A DNA stretch of 63,043 nucleotides from Hypholoma sublateritium FD-334 SS-4 (taxonomy: Eukaryota; Basidiomycota; Agaricomycetes; Agaricales; Strophariaceae): NCBI GenBank assembly GCA_000827495.1, contig KN817684.1, forward strand, positions 1 to 63,043, written 5' to 3'. The position numbers were made by a program, and so were the translations under genes. Shown in pieces: positions 1 to 11,005 of this stretch; the first letter of the stretch is position 1, and each line of letters starts with the position of its first letter. The notes under the pieces were generated by a model. It was not told the DNA's origin. It saw only the letters and a program-made list of their open reading frames with translations, and searched no databases.

Positions 1-1209
1 ACGCGTTCGCGTGGTACGACTCGTTCAAGAACACATGCACTCATGGCGCTGAACTGCCTCTCGGTCGTGTCGACGGGCTCCGCGGGGGCTTCCGCGGCGA
101 TCGTTTCGTTCGCGCCGTCGACGAGCCAGGGCGACCGGTGCGATACAAGCGCCAGCGGCAAGGGACGCTATACTTGGTTTTTGCCNTTGCCCACAAGCAG
201 GAAGGGCGTGGGCCATGCTGATAACAAACCACGGCGCACAGCGGTGAGCCTGAACGACTCCGTGCCGCTGATGATGGGTGCGAACTCGTCGAGTGGCTGG
301 GGCACACCAGGGTAGCTACGGCACACCTGCGACGTGAAGCGGGATGTATCGAGAGCCCTTGAATGAGAGAATTTATCGCGCGACCCGGTCAAGGAGCTCA
401 TCGTTTGGCACGGTACGTGGCGTGTCTGCAGCTTATCTCGGCGTGTGCTTACTGCGTCTTTGTCTTTGTGAAATGCACAGTTGTGGATGATCCTTACAGA
501 TGTACCAGCATCTGTGAGTCAGATTCTACCTTCTTCGTACTCGTTGGATGTGAAACTCATACCGGCTCTATGTTCCAGAGTTCATTTCACAATGGCGTGG
601 ATGGCTCAACGGCTCTTTTTTTTTGCATCAACCCATGCTACAGGCTTCTTCAGAATTTGGACATCTGGTCAAAAAATTCCGCAAGATTTTCCTCCGGGTG
701 AAAATACTTCCTGCGGTCCTTTGTTTTCGTACATTTGCTGACGAAAATATTTAGATTAAGTTTATTTACAACGCGAACTTGTGTTATTTGTAAGTTTACC
801 CACCCCCTTCGATGCATTTACAACGACAAATCTTCTGCAAAGCTACATGTATAGTTTGCTTACGCATGTATACCCTCAGAGACCCCCTCAGGAACTGACT
901 TCACGTGGACAAACGCACACATTGATTGTCACGGTGGGGCTCTTACATATTCGCATTTGACTTCGGAATGGTAGTGTTTATCTGACCTTTAATATGCTTC
1001 AATACATGTTCCACGTCTCTCCATTTTTCCTTCGCAGGGCGTCAGGCTGTTTAGCCAGCATAAGCTGGCACAACAATGATCTGATATAAAGAAAATAAAT
1101 GAAATATAAGGCGCAACAGAGGATCAAATTTGTGACAACAATAGCAAGAAAACGAATACGAATAAATTACAGCGCATAAATCGTGCGGGCACCCGCACTC
1201 TCGCCCTCA
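1..1209. other. Gene-poor left edge
   Basis: No gene can be supported here. A 77-codon open frame on the minus strand (168-401) and overlapping short frames on both strands show no motif or splice pattern I recognise. The first 400 bases are GC-richer than what follows, so a decayed exon is possible. From about 750 to 1200 the sequence is AT-rich and looks non-coding. Confidence 0.5.
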
Positions 1210-2245
1210 TGGATGGCAGGTAGCGCAGCAATTGTGCGAGACCTTCAAGTTGCTAATGGTAAGTGTCTGCATGTCTAACCCCTGAAGAGTCTAACGTCTT
1301 GTAGGCGAAAGCCTATCCCGGCCGCGTTATCATGCCCAATAGGCACGAAGACGCCTATGGCAACATGTTCGACGGACATTTTCTCGCATCCGAAACCTAC
1401 GTTGGTGGACATGTCGAAGCTCCAGAGGCTGGCATTTCAGGAGTGATATTGTGACGGATTTCAGAATTTTTTCTTGCTCTTGCCAAAAGGTGCGTACACA
1501 TAGAAGACGCTGCCCTCAAAATTTATATCACATAGGAATCGAAGTGCTCGATTGACCAGGTGACAAACTACGACGAAATGAAAGCGGAGGTTACCGCCGC
1601 CGTCGAACTCATGCGCGACAACCCGAAGCGCATGAACAAGCCGTTGATCTACCATTCGCATGTGGCCGCTATGGACCCCAACATCATGTTGTCAAACCGG
1701 CTGCAACCTGACTCTATGGCGGACGAAGCGGTGTGCGCGGTGTTGTGCGATTGCAACCGCCCAGGAAAGACGTGCGACCAGCGATTGGACTGGGCATAGC
1801 GCGGGGGGTTCTTCCCCGCACACCGCGACGAGTGCAACATGATCAAGCACGCGCTGAACCAGGAGACGTTTCCTGCTCGCCGACCAGGTGGGCCATCGCG
1901 GTGCTTCTAAACGGACCTAGGGGAGGCAGAGCAGACGGCGCTGCTGCACAAGCGCCTGGGGACTACTCGCGCAAGGTGTACAAGAAGACGAAAAAGACGA
2001 AGGTCGAGGAGCGCGAGGCGATCGTATGTAAGAGCGAGAATCCGTTCTACGTGGACACGGTGCGGCGGTTCTGTGACCGCCGTTACGAATACAAGGGCCT
2101 GCGCAAGACCTGGAAGAAAACGCTGGACGTGGTGACCAGGGAGGGGCGCTCCATCGCGGAGGTGGATGAGGCCAAGAAGATGATCATTCTATATGACTCG
2201 TTGCAGCTTGCGCACAAGTGCATCCTGAACTAGTTCTACGGATAT
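1210..2245 (+). pseudogene. POL2: DNA polymerase epsilon catalytic subunit fragment
   Basis: The translated pieces match the palm region of the family B replicative polymerase epsilon, which makes leading-strand DNA in the nucleus. The pieces are an [11 protein letters not shown] segment (about 1380-1420), a segment from [10 protein letters not shown] through NRLQPDS (1563-1710), and one from KVYKKTK through [11 protein letters not shown] (1975-2230). It is clearly broken. Frames shift near 1430 and 1960, and stops occur at about 1797, 1908 and 2231. The last stop sits where the family has the serine of the N-S-F-Y-G-Y motif. In motif A the catalytic aspartate position reads H (SHVAAMDPN). 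A GT..AG intron appears kept at about 1259-1304, so this is a genomic copy and not a retrocopy. The family protein is over 2000 residues; only about 300 are represented. Confidence 0.85.
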
Positions 2246-2480
2246 GCCATGCGCTGACACTTCCAGGCAGAACAACATCACCGAGTTATATTCCCTAATC
2301 AAAATCCTTCGAATCAAACCGCCGTCCAACTGGTACACTTTCAACGAACAGATCGCGAAGCCCGTGAACAGCAGCCGCGGTGCCAGTCACGCAATGAAGA
2401 GTAGGCGATGGCGGACGCGGCGACCGTCACACGGAGGGCACAGAGCGATGAATGGGATACCGAGATCGAAGTGAAGACTT

Positions 2481-3141
2481 CTAGATTGAAGCCGGATTTC
2501 TGCTGGCCTGCATGTAGGGCGTAATTATTGGACCGGGATTAGGGTTTCGCCCCGGATATGAAGGAACGTTAAGTTGTTGATACTGGTGGTGGGGCAAATT
2601 GCTGTTGAGGGGGGCGTTGTTGTTGGGGGTATTGTTGAGGGGAATATTGCTGGGGAGGAGTGAATTGCTCCAGCGACTGACGTGAGGCGGCATGAATTGC
2701 TGATTTCCTTGCATCTATGTCGGCCTCCGGCCTTGTTGCTCCAGAGGCTTTCGATTTGTTGGCGATATCTGGTCCAGAGAAGGACGTGAAGGAGATGGAG
2801 GTATGAGCTGCGGTGACAAATGGCCAGCATTAGACGGCTGTGGAAGCGGCGTAATATTTTGACGATCGAGAGCCAGGCTAAGAAGGCCGTCCACCAGCGA
2901 AGAGTTGGTTTTGCAATAGCAAATGAGGCGATGATGGCAACGACGAAGCCAACCGAGATTGCTGTGGCGGTCCATTCTGTTGATCTAATGACCGTCGTGG
3001 CACTGGACATGCCTGATTTTGCGATTGAGACTGTGACTGCGCTTGCGGTGCAAGATTTAGCGACAAACGCGCCGTGCTGGCGTGTACATGTTCGACGTGA
3101 AGAGCAAGAGGCGTATGTGGCTCGACCTCCGCTTGCTTCAA
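2481..3141 (-). pseudogene. Possible decayed P/Q/N-rich coding region
   Basis: Two minus-strand open stretches in different frames (2878-3141 and 2481-2714), with a third between them (2715-2975), give low-complexity protein rich in Pro, Gln, Asn and Ser. Examples are a QSQSQSQNQ run and a run with PLNNTPNNNAPLN. The same composition continuing across frame changes suggests a frameshifted gene or unrecognised introns. It could be the C-terminal tail of a regulatory protein. No domain is recognised and the call is weak. It converges on the polymerase fragment. Confidence 0.25.
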
Positions 3142-4988
3142 CCACCCGTGTCACTATGTAAAAAGGGTATGATCAATATGTAGAGCGAGAGGTGTATGGC
3201 GGTGGGACCTTCGCATACTTCGACCATCCGTATCACCCGGCGCGGTCCCTCAATTATGGCGTCGACTGCCTGCAGCTCAGCGGTACCGATGTTCCGCGCC
3301 GGAGTGCTCGATGTATATTGTGCGAAGGCGAACGACGTTAGCGGGTGTACGGACGATCGTATACGTCGTTCGTTTCTGCACGAGCGTAAACAAGGCGGAT
3401 AGGGTGCCTGAAATCCGGTGAGTACCGGTGAGAACGGTGAAGTAATGGACGTACTGAATATTTGTGTACTTGAATATCGAGACGTAGATGCGTCCTCGGC
3501 AGAAGTAAAGGATGTTCTTCTCTGTATGCTAGATTCACGGCCTGAAAGGCGGTCGCGGTGCTGGAGGGGTCTAGCCAAGGAAGACGGGTTCGGCGTCCCG
3601 GTCGGCTGAGAGGTCGTCCGCCTCAATGCGCGCGGTAATAGCGACCCCGACGTGGACCATCTCAGCGCAGAAACAACGTCCGATGGTGTTCTAGGGGTCC
3701 ACAAGTTGAGCTACGAAACCAGGCGTAGGCGGACGTCGTGGGTGGAGACGGCTGTCTCGCCGAGCGTGGGCGGTGATAACCGCGGATGTGTCGACGTCGC
3801 TGTGATGCGCGGGTGCGCGCCCTGTAGGGCGCTGTCCTGGGGCCTCTCGTCGGCGCACNGTGTGCTGGCTCTGGAGGAATGCCATGAGGTTGAGAGGAAG
3901 ACGAGGGCGACGGTTGCAAGTTGTGCGGTGAGGGCGACATGGTTGCGTCGACGCAGGCGCGTGCGCCGGACGATTAACCTTCGTTTGCAATCATTTGGTT
4001 GTGGCTTTCTGCAAAGACATCTCACAGTACTAGTGATCTGCATATCTACCTCAACTTCCTCAAAATGCTAGCCACCAGTGAGTGGATCTCTTATTTTTTC
4101 ATGTGTTATCAGACTGATGTAAATGTTAGAAATTCTGTTCAACGTGGGCACAAGTAAGTAGCACTCCCAAAAACCTGATAACTTCTCCGACTTGGGTACA
4201 TCGAAGGACTCTCATCGTCGTACGAACTTTTCTTACCCCGAGGATCACTCTCCNGGCCAAAATCGCTACCCAAACGGCTGAACGCTATTCAAGTTTTCCG
4301 AGACGCGATTGGGAAAGTGCTCCCGGAGATGGAGGATGACTTTGTCGGCACGCATAAGTGGACCGTTGTTATCAAGTAAGTCATTTTATACAAAAGACGA
4401 CGCGTCTTTTTACATGATCCATTACAGCCAACCTTGCCTTCACAACTCCAGTAATAGCCCCCAAAATCGGTTTCGCATCCGCCAGTCGAGTCAGATGTCA
4501 GCGGAAAACCGGAAACAAACTTCCCCTCAGCATTACACCGCGTACGGATACCTCGCCACCACCTCAGCGTCCTCGCAATCGAAGAAAGGCGGACTTGTGT
4601 TCGCCAATCGCTGGTGGATGCACGTTGATGCGGCCAAACGTGTCGATTATGGTCCGCACCCTCCAGGAGGCAAAATGTGGAAGAAAAGAATTACCGACAG
4701 GGATATAGTTCCCCTAGCGGTATGTGTAACCTCTTGTGTTTGTGCCCGAGCAGTGATTACTATCTGACGTNGTATCTCAGGGACCATTCAAATTTGAAAG
4801 TTAGTTGAAGGCACATTTGCTCTCTGTAATATATGTTCTCCCTGTAATATACGCTACTTATCTTGCTTTCTTGATGTGTAATAAATGTCAATTATGCACT
4901 CTGCATATAAAAATTAGTGTTCGTTGAGTATTCCGAGTCTAACTTGTACCGACATTCATACACGATAAATTATTTAGCTTCTTACTTC
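3142..4988. other. Intergenic, possible isolated exon
   Basis: Overlapping open frames at 3138-3704 and 3652-4071 exist on both strands and resemble no family I know. A plausible plus-strand exon lies at about 4297-4377, reading AIGKVLPEMEDDF and then WTVVIK before a GTAAGT donor, with an acceptor near 4429. The frame beyond cannot be tied to a known protein. From 4800 on the sequence is AT-rich and non-coding. Confidence 0.3.
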
Positions 4989-5655
4989 ATTAAATTGAAA
5001 TATCAAAATCTCTAAGAATCTCTTCGCGTGACCCTTCAAGGAAGGTGTCTATCGCATAGATCAAGTTCTCAAATTACTTGCAACTCTGATATGACAAGCT
5101 AGCAACTAACAAGAATGAGGTCTATACGATGGATTAGCTGAATCTCTACTTTGTATAGCATTAAATTTAAATATCAAAACTTGCAAGAATTCAATTTTCG
5201 TGCCATACTAAGGAAGCTGTCTCGCATAGATCAAGTCGTTGAATCAATTGTAACTCTGATACAATAGTGATAATGACTAGTTAGGTAAATCACAGAGCGA
5301 GGACCATCTGATACACCAGGCAAATCCCTATTGCGGCATGAAATAAAAATACCAGAAACTCCAAGAATCAAATTTGTTGGCCGTGATTAGCATGTCATGC
5401 AGCACATAGATAGGTGTTTGAAATCTTATGTCTTAGCTGGTCCCAATCAGCAAGGTGTCCCTTGCGCAGGTCGGCCCATCAAATTATGACATGACTGTGG
5501 CCGAACATTGCCTGAGTGTGACAAGAGTGAAGGCTGCACGAAATGTAATTAAGAGAATTGCCGTAAAATTAAATAGATTTGCCGGAACGTCCAAGAATCC
5601 TACAAACGGGTCATAATTAGTAGGCCGTGCAGCATATAGATCTGTTTTTAAAAGG
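4989..5655 (+). repeat. Four-copy degenerate repeat
   Basis: Four related stretches begin near 4989, 5160, 5340 and 5565. Each starts with an AT-rich lead (ATTAAATTgAAATATC or a variant), followed by CAAGAATC, and ends near GCATAGATC. Successive copies are 170-225 bases apart and increasingly diverged. The last copy runs into the 3' end of the cerato-platanin-like gene. Function unknown; it may be an old element array. Confidence 0.6.
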
Positions 5656-6090
5656 TCATTTTTTGCAAAAACGGAGGCGTGCAGCGTGATTACTAATTGT
5701 GGAAACTAACTGCAAAAATAATCGGGTCCCCAATTTCCCGATGTCGTTCATCGCCGTCAGCCCGATGTTGAAATCGGGCGTCGCCACATCAATCGCGGTG
5801 ATTGTGATGCTCGTCGACTTGCCCTGCCCGTTCGTGAATGTGAGGTTCCAGCAGGAGCCGCAAGCCGCCGAATTGAAGCCTGTGATAGCGGGCGCACCGC
5901 CAATGCGCGGGAAGGTGGGCAGCGTGCCGAACGTCGTGAAACCACGCGTGATGAGCCCATTAGTGCCGGTGGAGCACGCGACGTTATCGAGCGACTCGCT
6001 GGCGTTGTCATACACGGTGTCGAAGGATACGTTGACGGCGCAGGACAGGACTGGGAGGAGGGCGAGGGCAGTGAGGATCGATAGCTTCAT
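5656..6090 (-). CDS. Cerato-platanin family protein, C-terminus replaced
   Basis: The 144-residue product has an N-terminal signal peptide (MKLSILTALALLPVLSCAV), so it would be secreted. A cerato-platanin domain follows: VSFDTVYDN at the mature start, then ACGSCWNLTF with the paired cysteines, then TITAIDVATPDFNIGL and AMNDI. These small Cys-rich proteins bind chitin oligomers and act at the fungal wall and in host contact. After AMNDI the family continues with about 20 more conserved residues ending in a Cys near the C-terminus. Here that part is replaced by unrelated sequence running into the degenerate repeat to the left. I found no splice option that restores the family end, so the gene is truncated and the product may misfold. 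It stands alone. Confidence 0.85.
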   Translation of the reverse strand: MKLSILTALALLPVLSCAVNVSFDTVYDNASESLDNVACSTGTNGLITRGFTTFGTLPTFPRIGGAPAITGFNSAACGSCWNLTFTNGQGKSTSITITAIDVATPDFNIGLTAMNDIGKLGTRLFLQLVSTISNHAARLRFCKK

Positions 6091-6176
6091 TTTGTGAGAG
6101 GTTGGCGTTTGTGATTGGTGTATCTGTGCGGTGTACAGCTACTTGTAGTATGAGAAACTCCTGGAAGAAAGGCGCA

Positions 6177-6183
6177 TTTTATA
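6177..6183 (-). promoter_or_regulatory. TATA box of the cerato-platanin-like gene
   Basis: TATAAAA on the minus strand lies about 87 bases upstream of the ATG at 6090, a usual distance in basidiomycete genes. Confidence 0.5.
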
Positions 6184-7770
6184 CCGTGCTTGCACTCCCC
6201 CGAAGGATAGCCATCAAAGCTCCGCTCTCATAAAAATATACCATAGGTCTGCTTCTGGAAATTAGAATAACAAAAACATTCATAGGCGAGCCTTGAGATG
6301 TTTCGATGGAGGTCAGCAGAGCAAAAAGAATGTGCCAGGATGATCTTTGGCGACTCGGCGGGTGGTTCGATATGAATACGGGGTGTATATAAAGAACAAA
6401 ATGAGGAGAAAGAAGCCCGCGTCGAGGATGAAGTTGTTTGTGAACTCACAACCTATGAGCGCATACTTTTCAGCCGAAGAAGTTTAACAGTTGATCCAGA
6501 AAGTCGGTTTGCGGCGGCAGCATCGCTTGCTCAAGATGCAGAAAATGAACAGCCGGATCGAAGTCGGTATACCCAAATAAGAACTAGAAGCACTGTTCCA
6601 TGAATATACCCCTGGTCACAGTGAATGCTGAATGGACCCAAGGAACCTCGATGGAGCAAGAGATGAGAAGACACCCGAAATGCAGACACATGACCATGCC
6701 GACTAGAATCTCACAGCTTCAATCATCTCCTGATATACATACGTCTTCAACTTGCCCGCCAAGAGTTGCTAGTAGAGTCTCTTCAAGAGCGCAGAGGGTC
6801 AACTGATCATGGTGTTTTAGATGTACCGCAAGGATCCAATGAAATACAGCACTCACTTCAACTAGACTCAGATGGCAACATAATTTTTTGAGAGATAGGT
6901 ACATGATGTTGATTTATCCAGGGAGAGGAGTGGCACGAATTTGTGCGCCGTTATGCAGCCACATGGCAGACCGCAGCCAGGAAGTTGCCACAAGTTTGCC
7001 ACGCGTACCAAACGCGTACACCAGATTACACGTCGCGCTCGAATCATGCGTAACATTGAATACATGAAGATTTAATCTTGACCGCTGCGGTGTTTCCTGG
7101 GGTTTTGGAGATGAAGTGCCAAAAAAACGCTTTGACGTTGTTCAAAAAGGACAAAGGCAAGACGGAAAGTACTGCTTGTTGCAGCATCTACTTCGCAGTA
7201 ATCATATAGATAGTACCTTACTTGTATAGTTTACACTCCACCATATGGTTCGCCACCGTAGAGTATAAACGATGAATCAAAAAAAAAAAAAAAAAAAAAA
7301 AAAAACTGCTCAGTGACGACACGACGGACCTGCCCTCACGTCTGTCAAGTTACGGCAATACCGGCTACCATTTTACCCGACCAATCAGCGCTGTTGGCCT
7401 CAGTGAATAAGTAAGTAGCGTCAAAGACAATAATGCGGAGCTCGTTGGGCCGTTAGACACGTATTTCTGTCCTTGGAAGTAGGAGTCAATTTAAATACGC
7501 CTACGTTGAGCCCACTGCTGCGCACGCCAAGCGCACGCTCTTACTTACTACTTGTCGCCCTTGAGACTGCGCTGCGAGGGCAGTGCCATATTCCTCGGGA
7601 CGAGCTGGGAAAACATGGGCCGAAGGCAGGCTGAAGTTTGTTGGTCTTCACTATTTATAGAGAAGGTCGCACTGTATCTTTTGGCGCGAATAAGTTATCG
7701 TGTGTCTATAGTTGTATTGACCGAACTGTTCTAGGATTTTAATCCTCAACCGCGCATCCGACGGCAGGCA
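6184..7770. other. Intergenic, no gene seen
   Basis: Only short unsupported open frames occur. A pure A run of 27 bases lies at 7279-7305, without an adjacent retrocopy or target duplication that I can see. Confidence 0.6.
7279..7305 (+). repeat. Poly(A) homopolymer, 27 bases
   Basis: An uninterrupted run of A. It could be a microsatellite or the tail of an old retrotransposed copy. No gene-like sequence precedes it. Confidence 0.9.
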
Positions 7771-7896
7771 AAAACGATGCTCTGCAGATACAATTGGTAG
7801 ATAATTATCTAATGGTACATGAAGTAGGCGGCGGATATTAGGTTGTGGTCCGTAGCTACAATATCCTGCACGAAAAATGTCAAGTAGTGAGAGGAT

Positions 7897-10268
7897 TCAA
7901 GCAGTGTCGGACGCCGGATTGAGGCCACGGGGAGTTTCTCCAATTGCGGCCATAAATGTTTCGAACGTGATTCTACCATTGTAGGTGGTAAGATCGTAAT
8001 CCGTCTTTTTCCGCGATGCAGCGGAAATAGCGCCCCTGCGTCCTTCGCCGAACATCTCAAATAAAGGAGTGATCCATGAATCCCAAATATCATAGAACTC
8101 CGGGAGACAGTGCGTCTCCTTCAAATATTCCGTGTCCATGGAAAGAATAAAAGCTGACTTGTGATCAAATGCCTCCTCACCGTTCCAAGTGTTGAGTTTG
8201 GGTACAGATATAAGCGCTCCCGTACTATATTTATAGTGAGTGGCGGCCCAAATGAGGATGTAAAAGAAGGATTCGAGGTCATGGCGATAAAGGTGGACCG
8301 CGGGCGTAGATGGGCGTCGAGGTCCAAGAAGATCGAGAGCCATGAAGGGACGCGTTCCAGTAATATGATGATGGTGGCCATTGTCGGAGTTGATGCTGCC
8401 GTCCTCCTTGCGCGTTGACGCCATATCAAAGTCGTTCAGAATTCCGTGCGATGGCTGAGTACTGCTGAGTTCTGGTGCCTTGGTTTCAGATTGCGTAGAA
8501 AATTGTTCATTGACTTTGTCCGGAACCCGGTCGGTTTCTCCCGGTCTATATATCATGAGGTTGTTCTCGCTGATATCGCGGTGGAGAACCATGCCGGTGG
8601 TGTAGCAATGATAATGACCTGCGAGCCGAATATAAGCTTAAGGGAAGTGGTGTAGTACAAATCGTGTTACTTACATTCAAGGCAGTCAAGGAAGGCTCTC
8701 TTGAACTCGTCAACGTTACGCGCCTTCCAAATGTTGGTATAAGCTGGGTTCACGATGACATGCAGATCGCGGTCGACGGTTCGGACATGTTCATCGTCAT
8801 CTTTTATCGTCCCCTCGTCACGAACAGCGTCACGCATCCTCGACCGGGGAAGGTCCAGCTGAGAAGCCGTGTATCTTGCGGAAAAGACAGGTTGAGGAAG
8901 AAACTTCCGCCAGTACTCAGGAAGGGCGCCACGAAGGTGCGAAATGATGTCCGCCTCCGCTTTGCGCGTACTATATTGCCAGCTCATCTTCAGCGCGTGT
9001 AATCTGGTGAGAATGATCTTGTTCAGTATAGCAACGAGGACTGTAGCGACGCAGGTACCGCGACCCACAATACCGGAGTATTTGTAAATATAGTCGACCA
9101 AGGGAAAGATGTACTGCTGGTCGGAGCTAGATCCAGATATCGGAAACATGTAGCACTTCTCCTTGACGCTCCCCGAAGGTTTAAGGAGGGGAAGAACAGA
9201 CCGTTCGGTAATCGATTGACCAGGCTGAGGAGCGATGAGTTTGTGGAGGTACGGATCGAAACCAGCCTGCTTCATGGTACACTGGCTGAGGGCGAAAAGA
9301 GCAAGACCGAGCGATAACATGCCCTCTTCAGTGCTGAAATTGAAGGTGGTGGTTCGCTGAACAGCAGTTCTATCGAAGTACCAAATGGTGGCCCAATATT
9401 CTTCAATCAAGAATCCAGTGGCGTAATGTCGGTTTCCCGTGGCTAGGCATTCGAGAGCATATGTGAACAGCTGCGCATCGTCACCGTTGACTGCAATACA
9501 CCGCCGCTTCTTATTATTTTGGTTGGCCCATGTAGCCTGCGCATCCGAGATCCCGGAATGTGCTCTCTTCCGGCTGCTCCGTGTGGGACCGCCTGAAGCG
9601 GTGCGTCCCTTCAAATGCATTGGGGACAGATCTTCCAAATGGGAGGTGACCACACCGGGCGAAGACGATGAGCACGAAGCAAGGAAAGGTTGACAGGCGA
9701 CATCATCGCTCTGTACAATAGAGTCCTGCTCCGACATGCTATCATCCTCCCTTTTGAACTCAAAGCTGCATCGTACATCGTCCCACCGTGCCTCGTGGCC
9801 ATCGACTTGCTTGAACATTTCCAACATATCGGGTATCTTCTTGCTGTCGTGCATGAAGAACAGACTGCTTGAGAGCTCTCCATTTTCTGTAGTGCCCCAG
9901 AACTCCGTGGTAATCGCTTGGTCCGAGTTCAGCCCCAATGTCTGACAGATATTTGCTAGCAACGTTGCAGCGAGCTTTCGGAACAGAAAATGTGGGACGG
10001 ACTTTCGGTCCGTGCGCCGACGAAATAGCGACTTGCAGTTGTTGTAGGCGAAGATAATAGGCTCAACATTCGGCGCAGCGTGAAGCTTTGACTTGCTTAT
10101 GATCGAGATAGTGGTGGAAGGGAGGCCCCAAACCTCCTTCACAAATGTTGCGGCGTCGACTTCGAGAAGGATATGGTCTTGGACATTTTTTTGCAACGAC
10201 GCCTTCTTCAGTTGGGCATTGCCAGCGCTGTTGGAACTGGAAGTTGTGCTCGTGTATGGTGTGGACAT
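7897..10268 (-). CDS. FunK1 fungal-type protein kinase, copy 1
   Basis: Two exons, 10268-8675 and 8636-7897, joined by a 38-base intron (GTAAGT..AAG), give 777 residues. The N-terminal two thirds is the FunK1 upstream region. The kinase catalytic lobe is near the C-terminus: VLHRDISENNLM (about residue 550) is the HRD loop with its Asn, and NDFDMAS stands where other kinases have DFG. GTRPFMALDLL is the activation-segment end and YRHDLESFFYI is typical of this family. FunK1 kinases are expanded in multicellular basidiomycetes and presumably phosphorylate proteins; substrates are unknown. Splicing across the intron restores a continuous GHYHCYTTGMVLHRD segment, which supports the join. The ATG at 10268 starts MSTPYTSTTSS, matching copy 2. 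A tandem duplicate lies about 3.1 kb upstream. Confidence 0.9.
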
Positions 10269-10875
10269 TGCGCGTAAATCTGATGGATATATGAGCCTTA
10301 GTAAATAAGAGACTGAGGAATGCGATTAAACACACATGAACTAGAACGTTTTGGGAAACGTTTCTGATGGTTTGCGTTAAGGATGGAATGCGACGGGAGC
10401 CAGCGAAAGAGTGGGGGAATATAGCCATGTTTTGTTGCGGAAGCGTCTTGTGGCTCGCTGAATGCGTTGCAATCAAACCGCAATCAGGGAGGTGGCCGCA
10501 ACTTGGTGGCATCTTCGGCAGAAATCCGGATCAAGGTAAGTTGGTTGCAAGCTCAATCAACATTAATTGCCTCGCCCACAGCGCCAAATGGACCGTTAGA
10601 CGACAAATTTATACCTGCCATACTGCGACCAAGAACTTGCCAAGAACATATTTTTATCAACAAAGAACTATGATATTCAACGATACAAATTTCGCTAGCT
10701 TCTGCCTCGAGTTTGCGCGAGGGAAGTACACTGTCCCCCAAGAGTCGAGACGAGCTGGGAAGCGGAATTGGTTTGAGGCTCGCTAAATAGTCTTGGATCT
10801 TCATATTAATTTGTGCTAACCGATCTTTAGTGTCATTTTTTGAATCCTGGGCCGCGTACATGGCGGAACGCGCAA
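10269..10875. other. Spacer between FunK1 copies
   Basis: This is the 5' flank of copy 1 and the 3' flank of copy 2. Short pieces resemble the 5' flank of copy 2 at 13372-13600, so the duplication included promoter sequence. No gene is seen. Confidence 0.5.
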
Positions 10876-11005
10876 ACGATGCTCTGTAGATACAATTGGC
10901 AGCTGAATATCTAATGGTACATGAAGTAGGCTGCGAATATTAGGTCGCGGTTGGAAGCTACAAATTACAATATGCTGCACGTAAAAATGTCATAGATGAG
11001 GGGAT

